A stretch of 64,000 nt of DNA, from positions 19,269,001 to 19,333,000 of the forward strand of contig OZ005621.1 in assembly GCA_963930655.1 (NCBI GenBank), read 5' to 3'. Under the pieces are notes generated by a model that saw only the letters and a list, made by a program, of their open reading frames with translations, ran no database searches and was not told the DNA's origin. A program made the position numbers and the translations under genes. This document shows positions 24,780 to 44,200 of the stretch, piece by piece (position 1 is the first letter of the stretch; each line of letters starts with the position of its first letter). The stretch is from Myrica gale. Lineage: Eukaryota > Streptophyta > Magnoliopsida > Fagales > Myricaceae.

Positions 24780-25560
24780 ATAAAAGAAGTTGTACAGCCA
24801 GAGAGAAGTTGATAGGTTTCATCGAAAAAAGACGTACGAAGCATCCTTTGTAACACTAGCATGTCCGTTTTATTCTATTTAAACGTCAAAATTTATGCTT
24901 TCATAATTTTCGGTACAATAGGTAAAAAATTGGAATCAATGGATTGCTGAGGGAGTGGGTGAGGGAGAGGGAGAGAGTGTGTGTGTTAGAGTGCGGAGAG
25001 AGAGAGAGAGAGAGCACCGAGTCTCGGCAGGAGAGGAACAAAGAGAAAGTTGAAAATGGCTTTTCACCGGCCTCTCCAAATCCAAAATGCTTAACGCCTG
25101 CCCAAAAACAACTACTTTCCTCAACCAATCAAGTACGGCACGCCATTTTACCCACAGTGAAGCTTCCTTTCTCTATCGCTCTCTCTTCAAACAAAAAAAA
25201 AAAGAGAAGGAAAACCCAGAGGCTAAGCGAGCTTGTACTGGGCTTGGCTTCCTGTTTTTCTGTTATGCAATGGCTGTGGAGGTCTTCTCGTTCTCACCCG
25301 CTTCGTGCAGTGACGAGGCTTCCCTCGGTCAAAAAGAGGTACCCTCTCACCATGCATCTCGAAATCGAAGGTCCCTTTTAGGCCCTCACAGATGAGAGCT
25401 GTACAATGTAGCTCTTCTCGCTGCGTGGAAAAAGGCAGACAGGATGGAGCCAGGCAAATATATCATCTATATGCTATATCAAAATATAAATATAGATATA
25501 GTTTTTTCTTCCAAAAACTTTCACACCCTTTTGTTAGTTTTTGATTTTTGGGTCTAGTTT
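24780..25560 (+). ncRNA. Putative non-coding transcript carrying a miR160 target mimic
   Basis: The stretch looks like the start of a plant transcription unit. A TATA-like ttataaataag lies at 24745-24755, then a GA-rich leader (24955-25015). The sequence from there to about 28 kb has no recognised transposon. Frames of 100-145 codons overlap each other and are low-complexity (runs of Arg/Glu/Lys, Ser/Leu), without domains, so I read it as non-coding. A small hairpin, agagct and agctct, lies at 25395-25416. Directly after it is the target-mimic site at 25433-25456. Start and end are estimates; the transcript and its splicing are inferred, not seen. Confidence 0.45.
25433..25456 (+). promoter_or_regulatory. 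eTM160: Endogenous target mimic (eTM) site for miR160
   Basis: Plus-strand bases 25447-25456 (gagccaggca) are fully complementary to miR160 positions 1-10. Bases 25444-25446 (atg) are unpaired. Bases 25434-25443 (ggcagacagg) pair with positions 11-20, with a single mismatch at position 16, and position 21 is unpaired. A three-base bulge opposite the cleavage point, flanked by strong pairing, is the design of IPS1-type mimics, which sequester a miRNA without being cut. miR160 represses ARF10/16/17, so the expected effect would be on auxin response. The miRNA sequence is from memory of the conserved plant form. Confidence 0.75.
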
Positions 25561-28250
25561 TTTCCCGAGATTTTAAAGGAGGAGGAGGTGAAGGAGCATA
25601 CGATTCGTCATCATTCATGGGTATTCATTATCGTAGTTCTACATGCCAAAGAAGATTGAAAGTAAATGTCTTTTCACATGTATGTATGCCAAATGTAATA
25701 CCCATTTTTATTAATGCTCTTGATGATGATGTATGTTCTTCCCAATTTTTCCATAGACTGAGTTGGTTTATTTAGTTCATATAATGTCACCGTTTCGTTT
25801 CTTTCTGTTTATCGGCTTCATTACTTGTTTCCCAATCAACCTCTGTTTTCCCTTAATGTTTGGGTGAAAAATGGAGGTGCCTTGAATATGCTCTTGTTTG
25901 TCGAAGCAATTAGTTGCATTATAAGAGTTGGAGGCGATTCCCTTGTGCCTTTCATAGCATTTGAAGTTCCTATCCTCCGTTTGTTCTTGCATTTTAGCTT
26001 ATTCTATTTGTTTTCCATCTACTATGACATGTTCGGATTAAAGAGTAGCTCTTAATTTAATGTAGTTCATAAATGTTCTGTGGTAAATGGGGTTGGATTT
26101 CTTTGCCTGTTGTTTAAATGTAGTATTAGTTTTAATTATTACCTGCTCGACACGTCTGCCACGGATATGTGCTTGCAGAGGTTTTACTGCTTGCTCCATC
26201 AGGGAATATCAGTAGGGTAGTTTCATTATTACTTTATGACCAACTCCACCGTAATGATTTACAGTAGAATATTATCTACTATTTTAACATTAAGTTGGGA
26301 ACTTGAGCAAATTGTTGTAATGTACATTATTTGATCTTCTAGGCCTAAGGTGGAAAGTCCTTCCAAGCATAAAGCTTGACAGTGCTAAATCATCATTACT
26401 TCCATCTAAAGTCTTTCCTTTTCTCTTCATTTATCCTCTCTCTTGTATTTTATCATATCTATATTCACCATGAGAAAAGATCCACTCATGCCTTTGGAAA
26501 AAGATAATGTTTAAATATTTGGGCAAAACTTAAGCCCTAATTCAGATACTGGTGCTAACTGAAGCATACCTACAAGTACAACAATAATAGGTTTTTCTTG
26601 ACTATTGTGAAGGTCATAAGTGATTATGGGAACTTCTTCCTAAAGTACATCAGTATTGCAATCTCTATGGTCTTTTATATTCGGATTCTGCAAAATTTCA
26701 TTATCCATCTCTTCCGCTTGTAAAAGGTGGCTTCCATACATTTTCAGAAAGTCCTACGAGCCAATTTTACTAGTGGAAGTGTAACTCAGAGTTGTAATTA
26801 TAGTTCAGTTTTGTGGGAGTAAAATTGATGTTCTGCTGTGGAGGTGTGCATGTTTTATTGTATTCATGGTTTAAAGCTATATGCAAAGAATGCTACAAAT
26901 TGGAATGCTTTTGCCTGCATGCCAAATTCTTGCTGACAGCAAATTTTTCAGAGCAATGCTTGTATTTTGATTGGTCATTTCTGTGTCTACCATGTCTGTT
27001 TTATATGCCAACTAAACTTTCATTAAGGCTATTGCTTGGATGGATCTTGCTGGTTTTACATTAACATTATGTGCTTTTTATTTCTTGCACATGCTACAAG
27101 TGGACCTGTCCCATCCATGGCTACATCTTATCTTCATGGCGACCTCCAAGTGAGTTGCTTAATGAGTCTGTCTGCTTTGATTTCATGAAAATCAGCTCAC
27201 AGTTGCAAATAAGATGGAGTCACTTTTTTATTTTGTTTTTTTTTACCATAGTGCATGTTTCTGCACTGTTAGTGGAAAACTTGCTTTAGATTCTAGAAGG
27301 ATTTGTACCCTCCATTTTTGTCTGGCACAAGGAAATGCTCCTACATCATCAGTGCACCTGTTTCTATTGTGGTCAGTTTTTAAGCATCTTTCTTGTACCT
27401 TGTCTGCCAAGAAGGGATGTACGATGGGTTTATGGACATTATAGCCACTGATTCTTTCGGTGGCTCTCTATCTTGTGACTTTGTAGACTCTTTAATTCTC
27501 ATGAATGCCACATTCATTGCGTAGGGGAAAAAAAAGGATGTCCTACATTCATCATAATTTTCTCAACACATCACTTCGCACTATATTTCTGCCTTTAGAT
27601 CCCAGATTTTTTATGAAAATTGTCATTATTCATATGTTTTTATTTCACTATGCTGGAATTTGCCTCAAGTTTGTAGATCTTGCTTCTTAACATCTTAGAG
27701 GATCATTCTGGTTCTTCCACTAGGAAGTTTCTTCTCTCCTATGCAATATCAGGATCTATCTTTGCATCGTGTTGCTGATTGTACATATTCCTTCATCCCC
27801 GCCGTAATCCTTTCAACATAAAACTTGAGATAGGTTTTTGCTTTCCTTGGCCGATTTGATCTTGTACTTCTATGTTTCCACAAAAGGTATCTAACTCGCT
27901 GAAGCTATCGCGTATCAGGGGAGAAGGCACTTTGCACCTCCAAACAACCAAAGCAATCTCAAAGGATATAAACAAAAATGCCCGAAAAACAAATCATTTT
28001 AAGTGTCGCTTAGCATATATGGCCTTGTGCTTGGCCAGCCAAGAATGGTTAATATAATCGTTGCAGAGGGCCAAGTTTAAGTTTTTTCTCCCAAGATTTG
28101 CTCTGACATAATAATTGCAACGAGTCTGTTCTCTTATTGAGGATGTAACGTTGTGGAACGAAGGGAAAATATATGAAACCCTGTTGCTTTGCCGGAAGAG
28201 CCACAATCATTCAAGGCAATTTTTATGAATTCCCACTCCCACAGGTTGGC
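25561..28250. other. Unassigned, single-copy-looking stretch; possible transcript body
   Basis: T-rich, intron-like or UTR-like sequence with no protein family motif on either strand and no recognised repeat. Minus-strand frames near 27793-28412 are short and unmatched. It may be the body or intron of the transcript beginning near 24.8 kb. Confidence 0.3.
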
Positions 28251-30760
28251 GTTCGGGGGCAGTACAAATATAATGAATACCTTTAGGAACGCTGCAGGTG
28301 GCAGCAAAACAGGGTGCGGCTCGCTAAAATTTGAGAAAGAGAAGAAATGTGGGAGTTCATGAAATAGTACTGAAACCAATTCGTTTTTCTGACCCAATAA
28401 TGCTGAAGCCATTTAAGACGTTTGTATCTTGGGGGAGTGGCCATAAATGTACTCATGAGCCAACTTCGGGCTTGGGCTAGAGATGGATTTGGGCTAAATT
28501 TGACGGTGAACAGGCCTGGCCAGCGGTCCTTGGGGACTAGGGAGAGCACTGGGCCGGCGAGATCAGCAATTCAGTATCTTTTGCACGGGTCATCAGGCTC
28601 CAATTTTATTCAAGATGGGCTGGTGGGTTTTGTTTAGATTTTTTGGGTCATTTGGAAGCATCTCTTTTCACTTATTGATATGGGGTTGGGCCGCAAAACC
28701 TGAGCCCGTTGTCTCCAACGCTTTGTTTAAAGAAGTCAAATCTTATATGAAAACGGGGTCGTTTAGATTTGTCCCTGGGTCACTGGTGGTCCTGACCAAT
28801 GACCATTGTGATGACTAATGACGTATGGGCGCCTCTCTCTCTATATATTTTGTTTGTATAACGAGAAGAAATTATGTGCATCAGGTCCTAGCACACACGT
28901 AAACTCCGTAGAGTTAGTGCATATCTATTCACATCTCTGGAACTCTCGCTTAAGTGAGTTACGACAAAGGCGGAACCAGCGAGAAGCGGTAGCCCCCAAC
29001 AGTCAAATTTTTATAAGTGTTTTGCCTGCCCAACCCAGCCTGCGCCCCCTTACGAAATTGTTTTTCTATCTACGTGGTACAAGACATAGAAAGATGGAAA
29101 AGAAAAGGAAGATGAAAATTTACTAAAACTTAGAAGCTTCTTCTCTGCGCACAGATCGTGTTCCCTGTCTTGGATTCCTAGAGAAAGAAAATGTTTTTTT
29201 CTCATTTTATAGCTCAGTAGGATGTGACCAGTAATCTCTTTGGTTCAGTTGACATTTCAACTATCCCCACACATCTGTTAGTGCATGGCTAAACTTTATG
29301 ATTTCTAGTTTTAGTTGATGTTGCCAAGAAAAAAAGAAGTTTGTGCCGAAGATGAGTTGGTAATAAATGAGTAAGTAGAGAAAGACAGACACCGAGAGAT
29401 AGAGAGATCCTCAAGAGGAATGCTGGAGAAGAATGCAGAGAATGCAAGGAAGTTATCGAGAAGAGGAAATGAGATATTTAAGGTAGAGGTAGAGGTTGAA
29501 AGAGAGAATCATGAAAGAGGCTTGGAACCATAAAACAAGATATGGGTCTTAGGAGGTCTCACTCAGTACGGATGGTGTCAAGAGATTTCCTCTAAAGACA
29601 AAAAATAAAAAGCATATATATTTTCAACTTAATTTTCAATTATATATATAACAATAGTGTTAGAATTATAAACAAAAAGCAAATATATTTAATTTGCGCC
29701 CAAACAAATATTATCTTAGAACTATAATAAATTCTCACAAGAAGAAACTAATAAATTGTATGAATGGTGAATTTGATTAATGATTTGTGAATTTGTGAAT
29801 AATTAGAGCTTGAATAATGATTGTGAATTTGTGAATTTTTAGATTGAATTAGTTGATGAATTTTATTTTATTTAGAGAATGGATAAGTTTTTGATAAAAA
29901 AAATTCAGCTGGCACGCAGTCGTCTAATACTCCTAGCGTCTCAATCTCATCAAATAATACGGTATTTATATTTCTATAATTTGCATTACTTTAAGATTTT
30001 TTTTTTCATTTCGCCTTAGGAGTTTATCCCCCTTTAAATTAGGTCATAATTCTATCATTAGTTTATGATATTCATACAGTGAAGAATCAAATCTTTAATC
30101 TAAACCCACAATTTTTTTTTTCATTTCGCCTTAGGAATTTAGGGTTTCTATTCCTATCCCCGTAGATCAAAATATAATATGTTTCGATCCACGCAATCAT
30201 TTTAATATTTAGTTAAAAATAATAATAAAAATAACTAGAAACGATTTTCCGCTGAACCGAAGAAAATTTCTACTTTTGATTCCGATTACTGAAAAGGCCA
30301 AACTTCAACTTTCTAGAACCGGCGACGGAACCAGAACCGGATCTACGCAGAGGCCGAACTTATACCCTTACCCACCTAGTCGCATGTGAGTTTCTGCCTT
30401 ATAGGTCCCACGCGGTCCATCAATGAAAGAGATCACGGGGTTGCTCTTGAGAATTTGCTAAGTAAATGACGTAATTGCCCTCAACGTAACGCTCTCTTCC
30501 TGATTCATTATCGGCTTTATAGCAGGGTTGCTGAGTGGCACCCTCGCAATTGTATCAAAACCCAATACCTATTCTCACCCCCAAATCAAAAATCCAAAAT
30601 AGGCTGTCATTTAACCTTAGTTCAACGGTCAGTTAGCAGGCCAGCCTGTCAGGACTCAGGATGGCCAATCTTTTTTAAAATCCGCTTTAACTACGGTCAG
30701 TTAACCCTAGTTAGGAAAACCAGATAACATTGGCCCTCCGTCCCTTCTCGGACCACCCCC
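28251..30760. other. Intergenic; short duplicated motif at 30.0 kb, no gene seen
   Basis: No gene recognised. A phrase of about 27 bases, ttttcatttcgccttagga with its T-run, occurs at about 30001-30028 and again at 30113-30141. A GA-rich patch spans 29370-29520. The last few hundred bases are probably the tubulin promoter. Confidence 0.35.
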
Positions 30761-30763
30761 GAC

Positions 30764-30773
30764 TATATATAAA
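30764..30773 (+). promoter_or_regulatory. TATA box of the alpha-tubulin gene
   Basis: The string tatatataaa sits about 140 bases before the start codon, leaving room for a leader of roughly 110 bases beginning near 30800. This spacing and strength fit a highly expressed plant gene. Confidence 0.65.
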
Positions 30774-30827
30774 GCATAACCCAGAGGCTCAGATTTTAAG
30801 CCTCCCTTCCGAAAGGCGTCTTGATAA

Positions 30828-33073
<2,246 letters not shown>

Positions 33074-33535
33074 TTGTTTGTTTTGGGTTGTTTCCTTTAA
33101 AATGTTGCTGCTGGGGCTGTACGTGCATTTGCACCGACTTGTTAGTATTGGGTATCATTTTCTATGATTTGGAAACCATGAATAATACTTCGGCTTTGGA
33201 ATATGCATATTTGGTTTCATGCATGGCTATCCTGTTATTTGCGCTGATGTTTCCCCTTAAGCTCGTGCACTGTGCTGATTCAGCTTTTTCCCGTCATCAT
33301 TGTATGTTATAATTTGAGCAAAAAATTATAGAGAATATTAATCCTCAAAACTTTTAAATATTAATTAACCCCATTCAAAGCAGTGATAAATTTACATACT
33401 GTTTTTTTTTTTCTGAGCGATAGATATTCCATGCTCGTTTTACTCATGTGGCAGTTGAATGTGGTGCTCATGAAGCATCATCGTTGCGGTTCCGTTGGGG
33501 AAGTCCTCCAGACTAGACTGCAGGGGTTTCTAAAA

Positions 33536-38536
<5,001 letters not shown>

Positions 38537-38924
38537 TGAACCTAACACCAAGTCCAAAGTGATTCTCCCTGCTTTCAGATACAACACCAATTCGCCAAGG
38601 AGATGATTTTCTGAATCAACTCTGACGAGAATTTACAGTGTTTACTCTGTTCTTCTTCTCTGCTTGATATACTATCGCCTATTGGCGCTTGAATTGGAAA
38701 TTAGTTAGGATTCGGATATAATTTAACCCAATTAAAGCACAGTTTTTAGCTATTGGATGAGGATGACAAGTTTTTACCACATCCCTCAATTTCATCTGTA
38801 TTCTAATTATCCAGACCTTCTTTTTAAACAATATTTGTTATTTTTTTAAAAAAATTGTAACTTCAAGGTATTATGGTTTATGACACCAACACGTCACAAC
38901 CAGAAATTTGGTTCGATTTTTAGA

Positions 38925-38996
38925 TCGGACCGGACCAGATCATTTATAAGTGGTCCGGTCTAGTCCGGTCTGGTCTAAAACGGTCCAGCTAGATAA
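38925..38996. mobile_element. GGTCCGG-rich remnant of the hAT-like family
   Basis: Dense gguccgg-type motifs (atcggaccggaccagatc, gtggtccggtctag) and the phrase catttataagtggtcc match the interior arms of the element at 19214-19594. No ends are found, so this is a fragment lying about 400 bases upstream of the xylulokinase start. Confidence 0.5.
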
Positions 38997-39234
38997 GTGG
39001 TTCATACCAAATTTTCTTTCCAAAATATGGTTTGCATAATATTTCTAACACTCTATATCTCATATGGTAGAGAATGAGTGAAAAAATATTTCTAACACCT
39101 TAGATATCATATTATGATCAATTATGAAATTAAAACCTTATTAAATTGATCGAAATAAAATGTAGTTGACTATATATTCAAAAAAACAATCAATATTAAT
39201 TAATAGACGTTTTAAAATTATCCCCTAATAATTG

Positions 39235-39650
39235 TTGGTGATAGGGTGTGAATTTTTAGGTGAGATTTTGTTTACATTTGAATTTGAATTTTCTCAACTC
39301 TCACTTTAAATGCAAATTAATAATTTAAATATAAATAAGGAATTGTTGGGTAATAGAGAGAATTTTTAAAAATTGAATTCCTCAACTAGCTCTCCCACTA
39401 CCCCTCTTGGCTCTCTCTCACTCTTCTCTCTTTAAATGTAAATTAACAATGATTGGGTAATAGAGAAAAAAATTATAGGTGAGATTTTATTTCCATTTAA
39501 ATTTAAATTTGAATTTGAATTCCCTAATTCTCTCACTGTCACTTTCACTTTCACTCTCACCTCTCACCCTAAGCCTGTCGGCTCCCTCTCTCTCTCCCCA
39601 GCACCTCTCTCTCTCTCTCTCTCCAGCACCTCTCTCTTCCCTCTCTCTCT
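39235..39650. repeat. Degenerate tandem duplication ending in a (CT)n tract
   Basis: The phrase aggtgagattttgtttacatttgaatttgaatt, about 39260, recurs near 39476 as aggtgagattttatttcc with aaatttgaatttgaatt. Both are followed by a CT-rich tail and gattgggtaatagag. The unit is about 215 bp with several indels. A CT microsatellite spans about 39580-39652. Confidence 0.6.
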
Positions 39651-39884
39651 CTTTTATCTATCTCCTTCTCCCCTTGATTTTGTTCTACCCTAACACGTGA
39701 CCCTTATATATAACACAATGTATGAGAATTCTTTAAAGGTACTATAATTCTTTTTTAAATGTTATATATATATTTTTTCACAAACTCGATTGAGTTAGTG
39801 TTTGAATGTTTATCTAGATTTTGTTTAAGTTCTACAAATTTAATCACCATCTTGTGAAGTCTTCATGGTTTTAAAGAAGTTGGC

Positions 39885-40060
39885 TGCTGGCTGTCGGAGT
39901 TCCTGGTGATGAATAACAATGTCGTTCTCGAAAAATGCATAAGAAGAATTTCAGAAGGCTAAGAATTAACCGCAAAGAGTAGGTTGAAGTTAAATTACTT
40001 AGATTATTGAATGTGATTAGTCAGAAAGGAACTTGACTTGTTCGTTTTTTAATCACCTTT
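39885..40060 (+). mobile_element. Copia-type LTR fragment
   Basis: Colinear with 63825-63975: ggctgctggctgtcggagttcc, ggtgatgaataa, agctaagaattaaccgcaaa and gttaaattacttagattatt have direct counterparts there. Only this part of an LTR is recognisable; the fragment is diverged and old. Confidence 0.6.
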
Positions 40061-41276
40061 GTAAAGTTAGTAAATTTTTGATGGATGTTAGTTCAAAATT
40101 TTTCCACCTAATTTTATCTACACTTTTTCACATACCCACTAATATTTAAATATAAAAATTTCATCAACTCATATTATATAATTTTTAGGAACTTTAACAA
40201 TACTCACTGTCTCACCTAACAAGCTTTAAATTTTCAATAAGTAACGTTTACACCTCAAAAGTTGAACAACCTTCAGTTTTACGGGTTAAAAAAAAACGTT
40301 TCAGTTGGTTTTTTGCTTGCGGAATCTCCAAGCTAATAATCAGTGCGGCATGGAATTTACAATGTATGATGGGGCAGTGTAGAATTACAGGTACTACCTT
40401 TATTTTATTTTGCAAACTAATGGTCTCCTTCTGCTTAAGTTAGCCATTAAATATTATAAAGTCCACCACGACGACCTTATTTACCAAGTTCCGTGATTTG
40501 ACATCAGCAAAGAAGTGCACTGCCACCTTTAACTCTGCACAGGCATGTCATAGCTAAAGCGTTTGAGCCTTGAGGGGTCCCTTGGCGAGCAAAGAATTCA
40601 ACTTCGAAATAGCCTTGGCAGAAAGTTGAAGGGAATCATCTGGTTTACAAGTTTACAACTTTTATTTTGAAGACGAATTCTTTCAATTAGGCTACTCTGC
40701 TTTCATTTTTTATCCGGCACTAAGGTTATAACAATGGATGACAAGGCCTTCTTTCTGAGGAACGAGGGGGATGTTTTGAAAATGCTGGAGAGAGGATTCA
40801 CTCTAAAGCACATTAAAGTGGCGTATGAAGAAGATTAATTAAAGCAATGAACAAAAGAAAAAAAAGTATTATTATACCAAACTTTGTACTGCACACTAGT
40901 TGTATGCGAGACCCTCCCTAGCCCCTCCTGTTCAGCAAGTTGAATAATCGCTAATACGAATCTACTTCTCCTAAAACATATAATTACATCAATATTTCTT
41001 GGAACCATCACTAGAATACACGAAGGGTCTACCTTAACATTCACTGGGCAATCTGAACTTTTCACATGGCCTCTTGGGAAGCAGACCATCATTCACTTCC
41101 GTGGAAACCTGTTTCAAGCCAATAATCCCACATGGGCCATGGCTAAATATGTCTGCCCAACCAACATGCAAGGACATGGGTCTCTTCAGGAATTTGAGGA
41201 AGGGCCAAGAATGGTGGGTAATCCGGGACAGGCCGCAGAAGCAGGAACGACGTCAAAGGAAGGTCTCCACCACTCA

Positions 41277-44200
41277 TTAACGAAACAATTCAGGAAAAGA
41301 CCACATGATGAACCTTGCGAAAATGTCAGACTCCAAAAATTCAATATGAGCAGCACGTCCAATAAAGCTGTTGAGGTTCTTGCCATACGAGGATGTATCG
41401 AAGTTGACATCACAGCGCATGAACACTCTCCGCTCAGAAGAAGGGGCCCGTATCTGGTCCATGGAATCATTTAGCATCTCAAGAAATGCTTTGCCCTTTT
41501 TTGAGGAGTCCCAGGAAGCTGCTTGGCACGATTCAATTCTGGCTGAATGGTAAGGAACATAACCGTCCTGAGAGATATAATGAATTGATAACATCATGTT
41601 TTGTCGGAAAACTTGTACACTTTTGTAAAAAGAAAACGAAAGATTGATATTTAAGTCTTTCCCATTTGCTCGATTAACTAACAACTGGGTATTCCTAATG
41701 AAATTTGAAGCAAATATCAACTTTACAAAAATCTCTGTGAAATAATTTGAAAGGAGTAAAACAAGTCCAAATGACCTGTGAAATAGAAACACATACCTGG
41801 GGTGAAGATAACAGGATTATATGCCTGAATCTCTCCAGAGTCTTTTTCTGACACCAGAAGAACAAACTGTTTTAGGCTTTTGACGAAACAGTAAGATTCT
41901 AAGTAAATGGGCAAGTCCCCCTCACTCGTGAGTTTCCAGATAAAAGCTCAAAAAAGAACGTGCCTAACAGAAAATGGATTTTTTCATTACCTTACACAGT
42001 TTGAAGAAGAATGTATTTTTGAGATCTGGATCATCTGTAAAAGTGAGCTGATGAATGCACTGAGTGCCCTTGAGCTTCTTCAAAACCCACAGCCCAGAGT
42101 TAAATAACGAGTTCGAACTATAAAGATACCCCAAGTGTGGACCAGATATAGAAACATACGTATATAGGTATTTGTGGAATGGCTCCATAATGGTCTCTGC
42201 GAAAAACAAAAAGGCCAAGGTCTAGAATCAAACTAGAAGCTGAGAGAAAAACAAACCATCAAGGGATAGGATCCTACCTGCTAACGCTGTTCTTAAAATG
42301 ACATTTCCAATAGAATGTCCCACAAAACTAAGCCTAATATCTCCCAGGCCTCCAGTTCTTGAAAATTTGTCCATTTTCTTTTTAACAAAAGAAACCACTT
42401 CCTGAGCCAGTCTTCGTCCCATTTCTCTGAAATCATCAGACGTTTTGTCTTCATTTGCCTCTGACATAAGGAACTGTGTCTTCGGATCTATCAGAAGCCA
42501 TTGATTCCTCACAAGCCGCAAATCCAGGTGATGGCCCTATAGAATTTCTAGTTGTAAGAAGTAAAATTAATCTTCCAATATATGCTATGATTACAACGCA
42601 GCTTAGAACATCAATAAAACACGCTTAAGGGTGAAGTTCTAATGACACGTCTAGAAATAATATGCTTTTGTATCAAAAGAATGACCTACAGTGTGCACTT
42701 TGTTTATCTTAGTAACTCCTACTATTGTACTCCCACTAGCACGCAGTAGTGGGGTAACAGGACCAGAACATATCCAAAAAACCCACATCAAGTGTTTACA
42801 AGATATGGCCTGTTATAGCATCAGCCCATCCATTGCCTATTCACTGGACTCAATTCGTGCCATCATCTTTGGCATCAGAAGATAAAGATGGGCAGAAGGA
42901 AAAAGGAACGCATTTATTTACTTGAGATTCTAATATCATCAATATTAGCCTTGAAAATGTAAAACTATGTGAAAAGAAAAAATAACCTGTACCCACATGG
43001 TGAAATAAACTTGAAGAGAAATATGTTTCTAATTAATTAGTCCGGAATAAAACCAGAGTAATACGGATCTTTAGAAAATGTCCTTGAGTAGGCTTCCGAA
43101 GGGCTACAAACCTCAATAAAGTGTCATAAGACATGAATTTATTTCAACTACATAAGCAACAAATTCAAACTTAATGCAATTTCAGAACTATGACAGATAC
43201 ACGAGGAACTGAAATATCAGTGACATGATATTTTAGAGAACTGTAGGAGAGCAAAACTTGCCTGAAACCCATGGACAAAGACAACAATAGTCAAAACACG
43301 ACCATTCTGTTCTGGGCCAGAGCCAGATTGTTTGTTGACAGTTGCAGAACTGGATCCAGGGAGTGAGCCCAGGGAGTCTATTACGTCCAAATTTCTCAAG
43401 TATGAATTTGCACTAGTAGTACGGCGGGGAGCATTCATCACGCGTTCTACAATAATTATAGGAATTTGTGCAGGATTTCCAAATATGTGCAAGTCTTGGA
43501 TTGACCGATTGTTGATCTGCATGAAGCATAACCTGTTTTCAGAGCTTCAATTACATTGAAAACAAGGAAAAGAAAGCTATCCATATGAGAACACCTACTC
43601 ACATTCATCTGTGAAATACTTCGCCTATGAAGTTCAGCACGCATAGCTGCAGTCTGGGCAGGCTGTACAGGGAAAAAGGCATTCTCAAGTCAGGATACTC
43701 TGAGTGGAGAACCCATTTGTCCACGTAGTTTTGAGGTCAAGCCAAGATTAACAGTCTATAAAAAGTGATAAAAAAAAAGCAATGCATAAATATGAGCACA
43801 CTTACATCATCAGTTAACTTCCACAAACTCGTGACTCTTTTATGCGCACCATGGTGGGGAGACTCAACACCCCCACTATTTAGATAGTGATGAGGCATCT
43901 CAACTTTAGAGTATACCATCCATATTGACCACTCAGCTCTTCGATCCTTAGCCCATGCATCACGCAAGAATTCAAATATCTTTCTTTCATTAGCCCTAGA
44001 ACACAATATAGATCATCACAAAAACAAGCACCAAAAAACAAAGAAAACAAACAAACAGAAAGGCAAAGGGGAGGGATAACGGCAATCCACCACGAAAGAG
44101 GACTGGAGATTGTTGTTAAATGCATTGGAGGTAATCAGTTTGTTTGCTCCTTGCAATATATTGGGGATCTCATTAAAAACTAAGTAACGAGGTAAAAATG

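Noticed and set aside
24944-25395. Two overlapping frames of 145 and 102 codons as a protein gene
   Set aside because: Composition is low-complexity (Arg/Glu and Ser/Leu from GA-rich DNA), the frames overlap in different phases, and no domain is visible.
25433-25456. Minus-strand MIR160 precursor
   Set aside because: The minus strand begins like miR160 but has a three-base insertion in the middle, and no star-strand complement lies within about 150 bases, so a mimic on the plus strand is the better reading.
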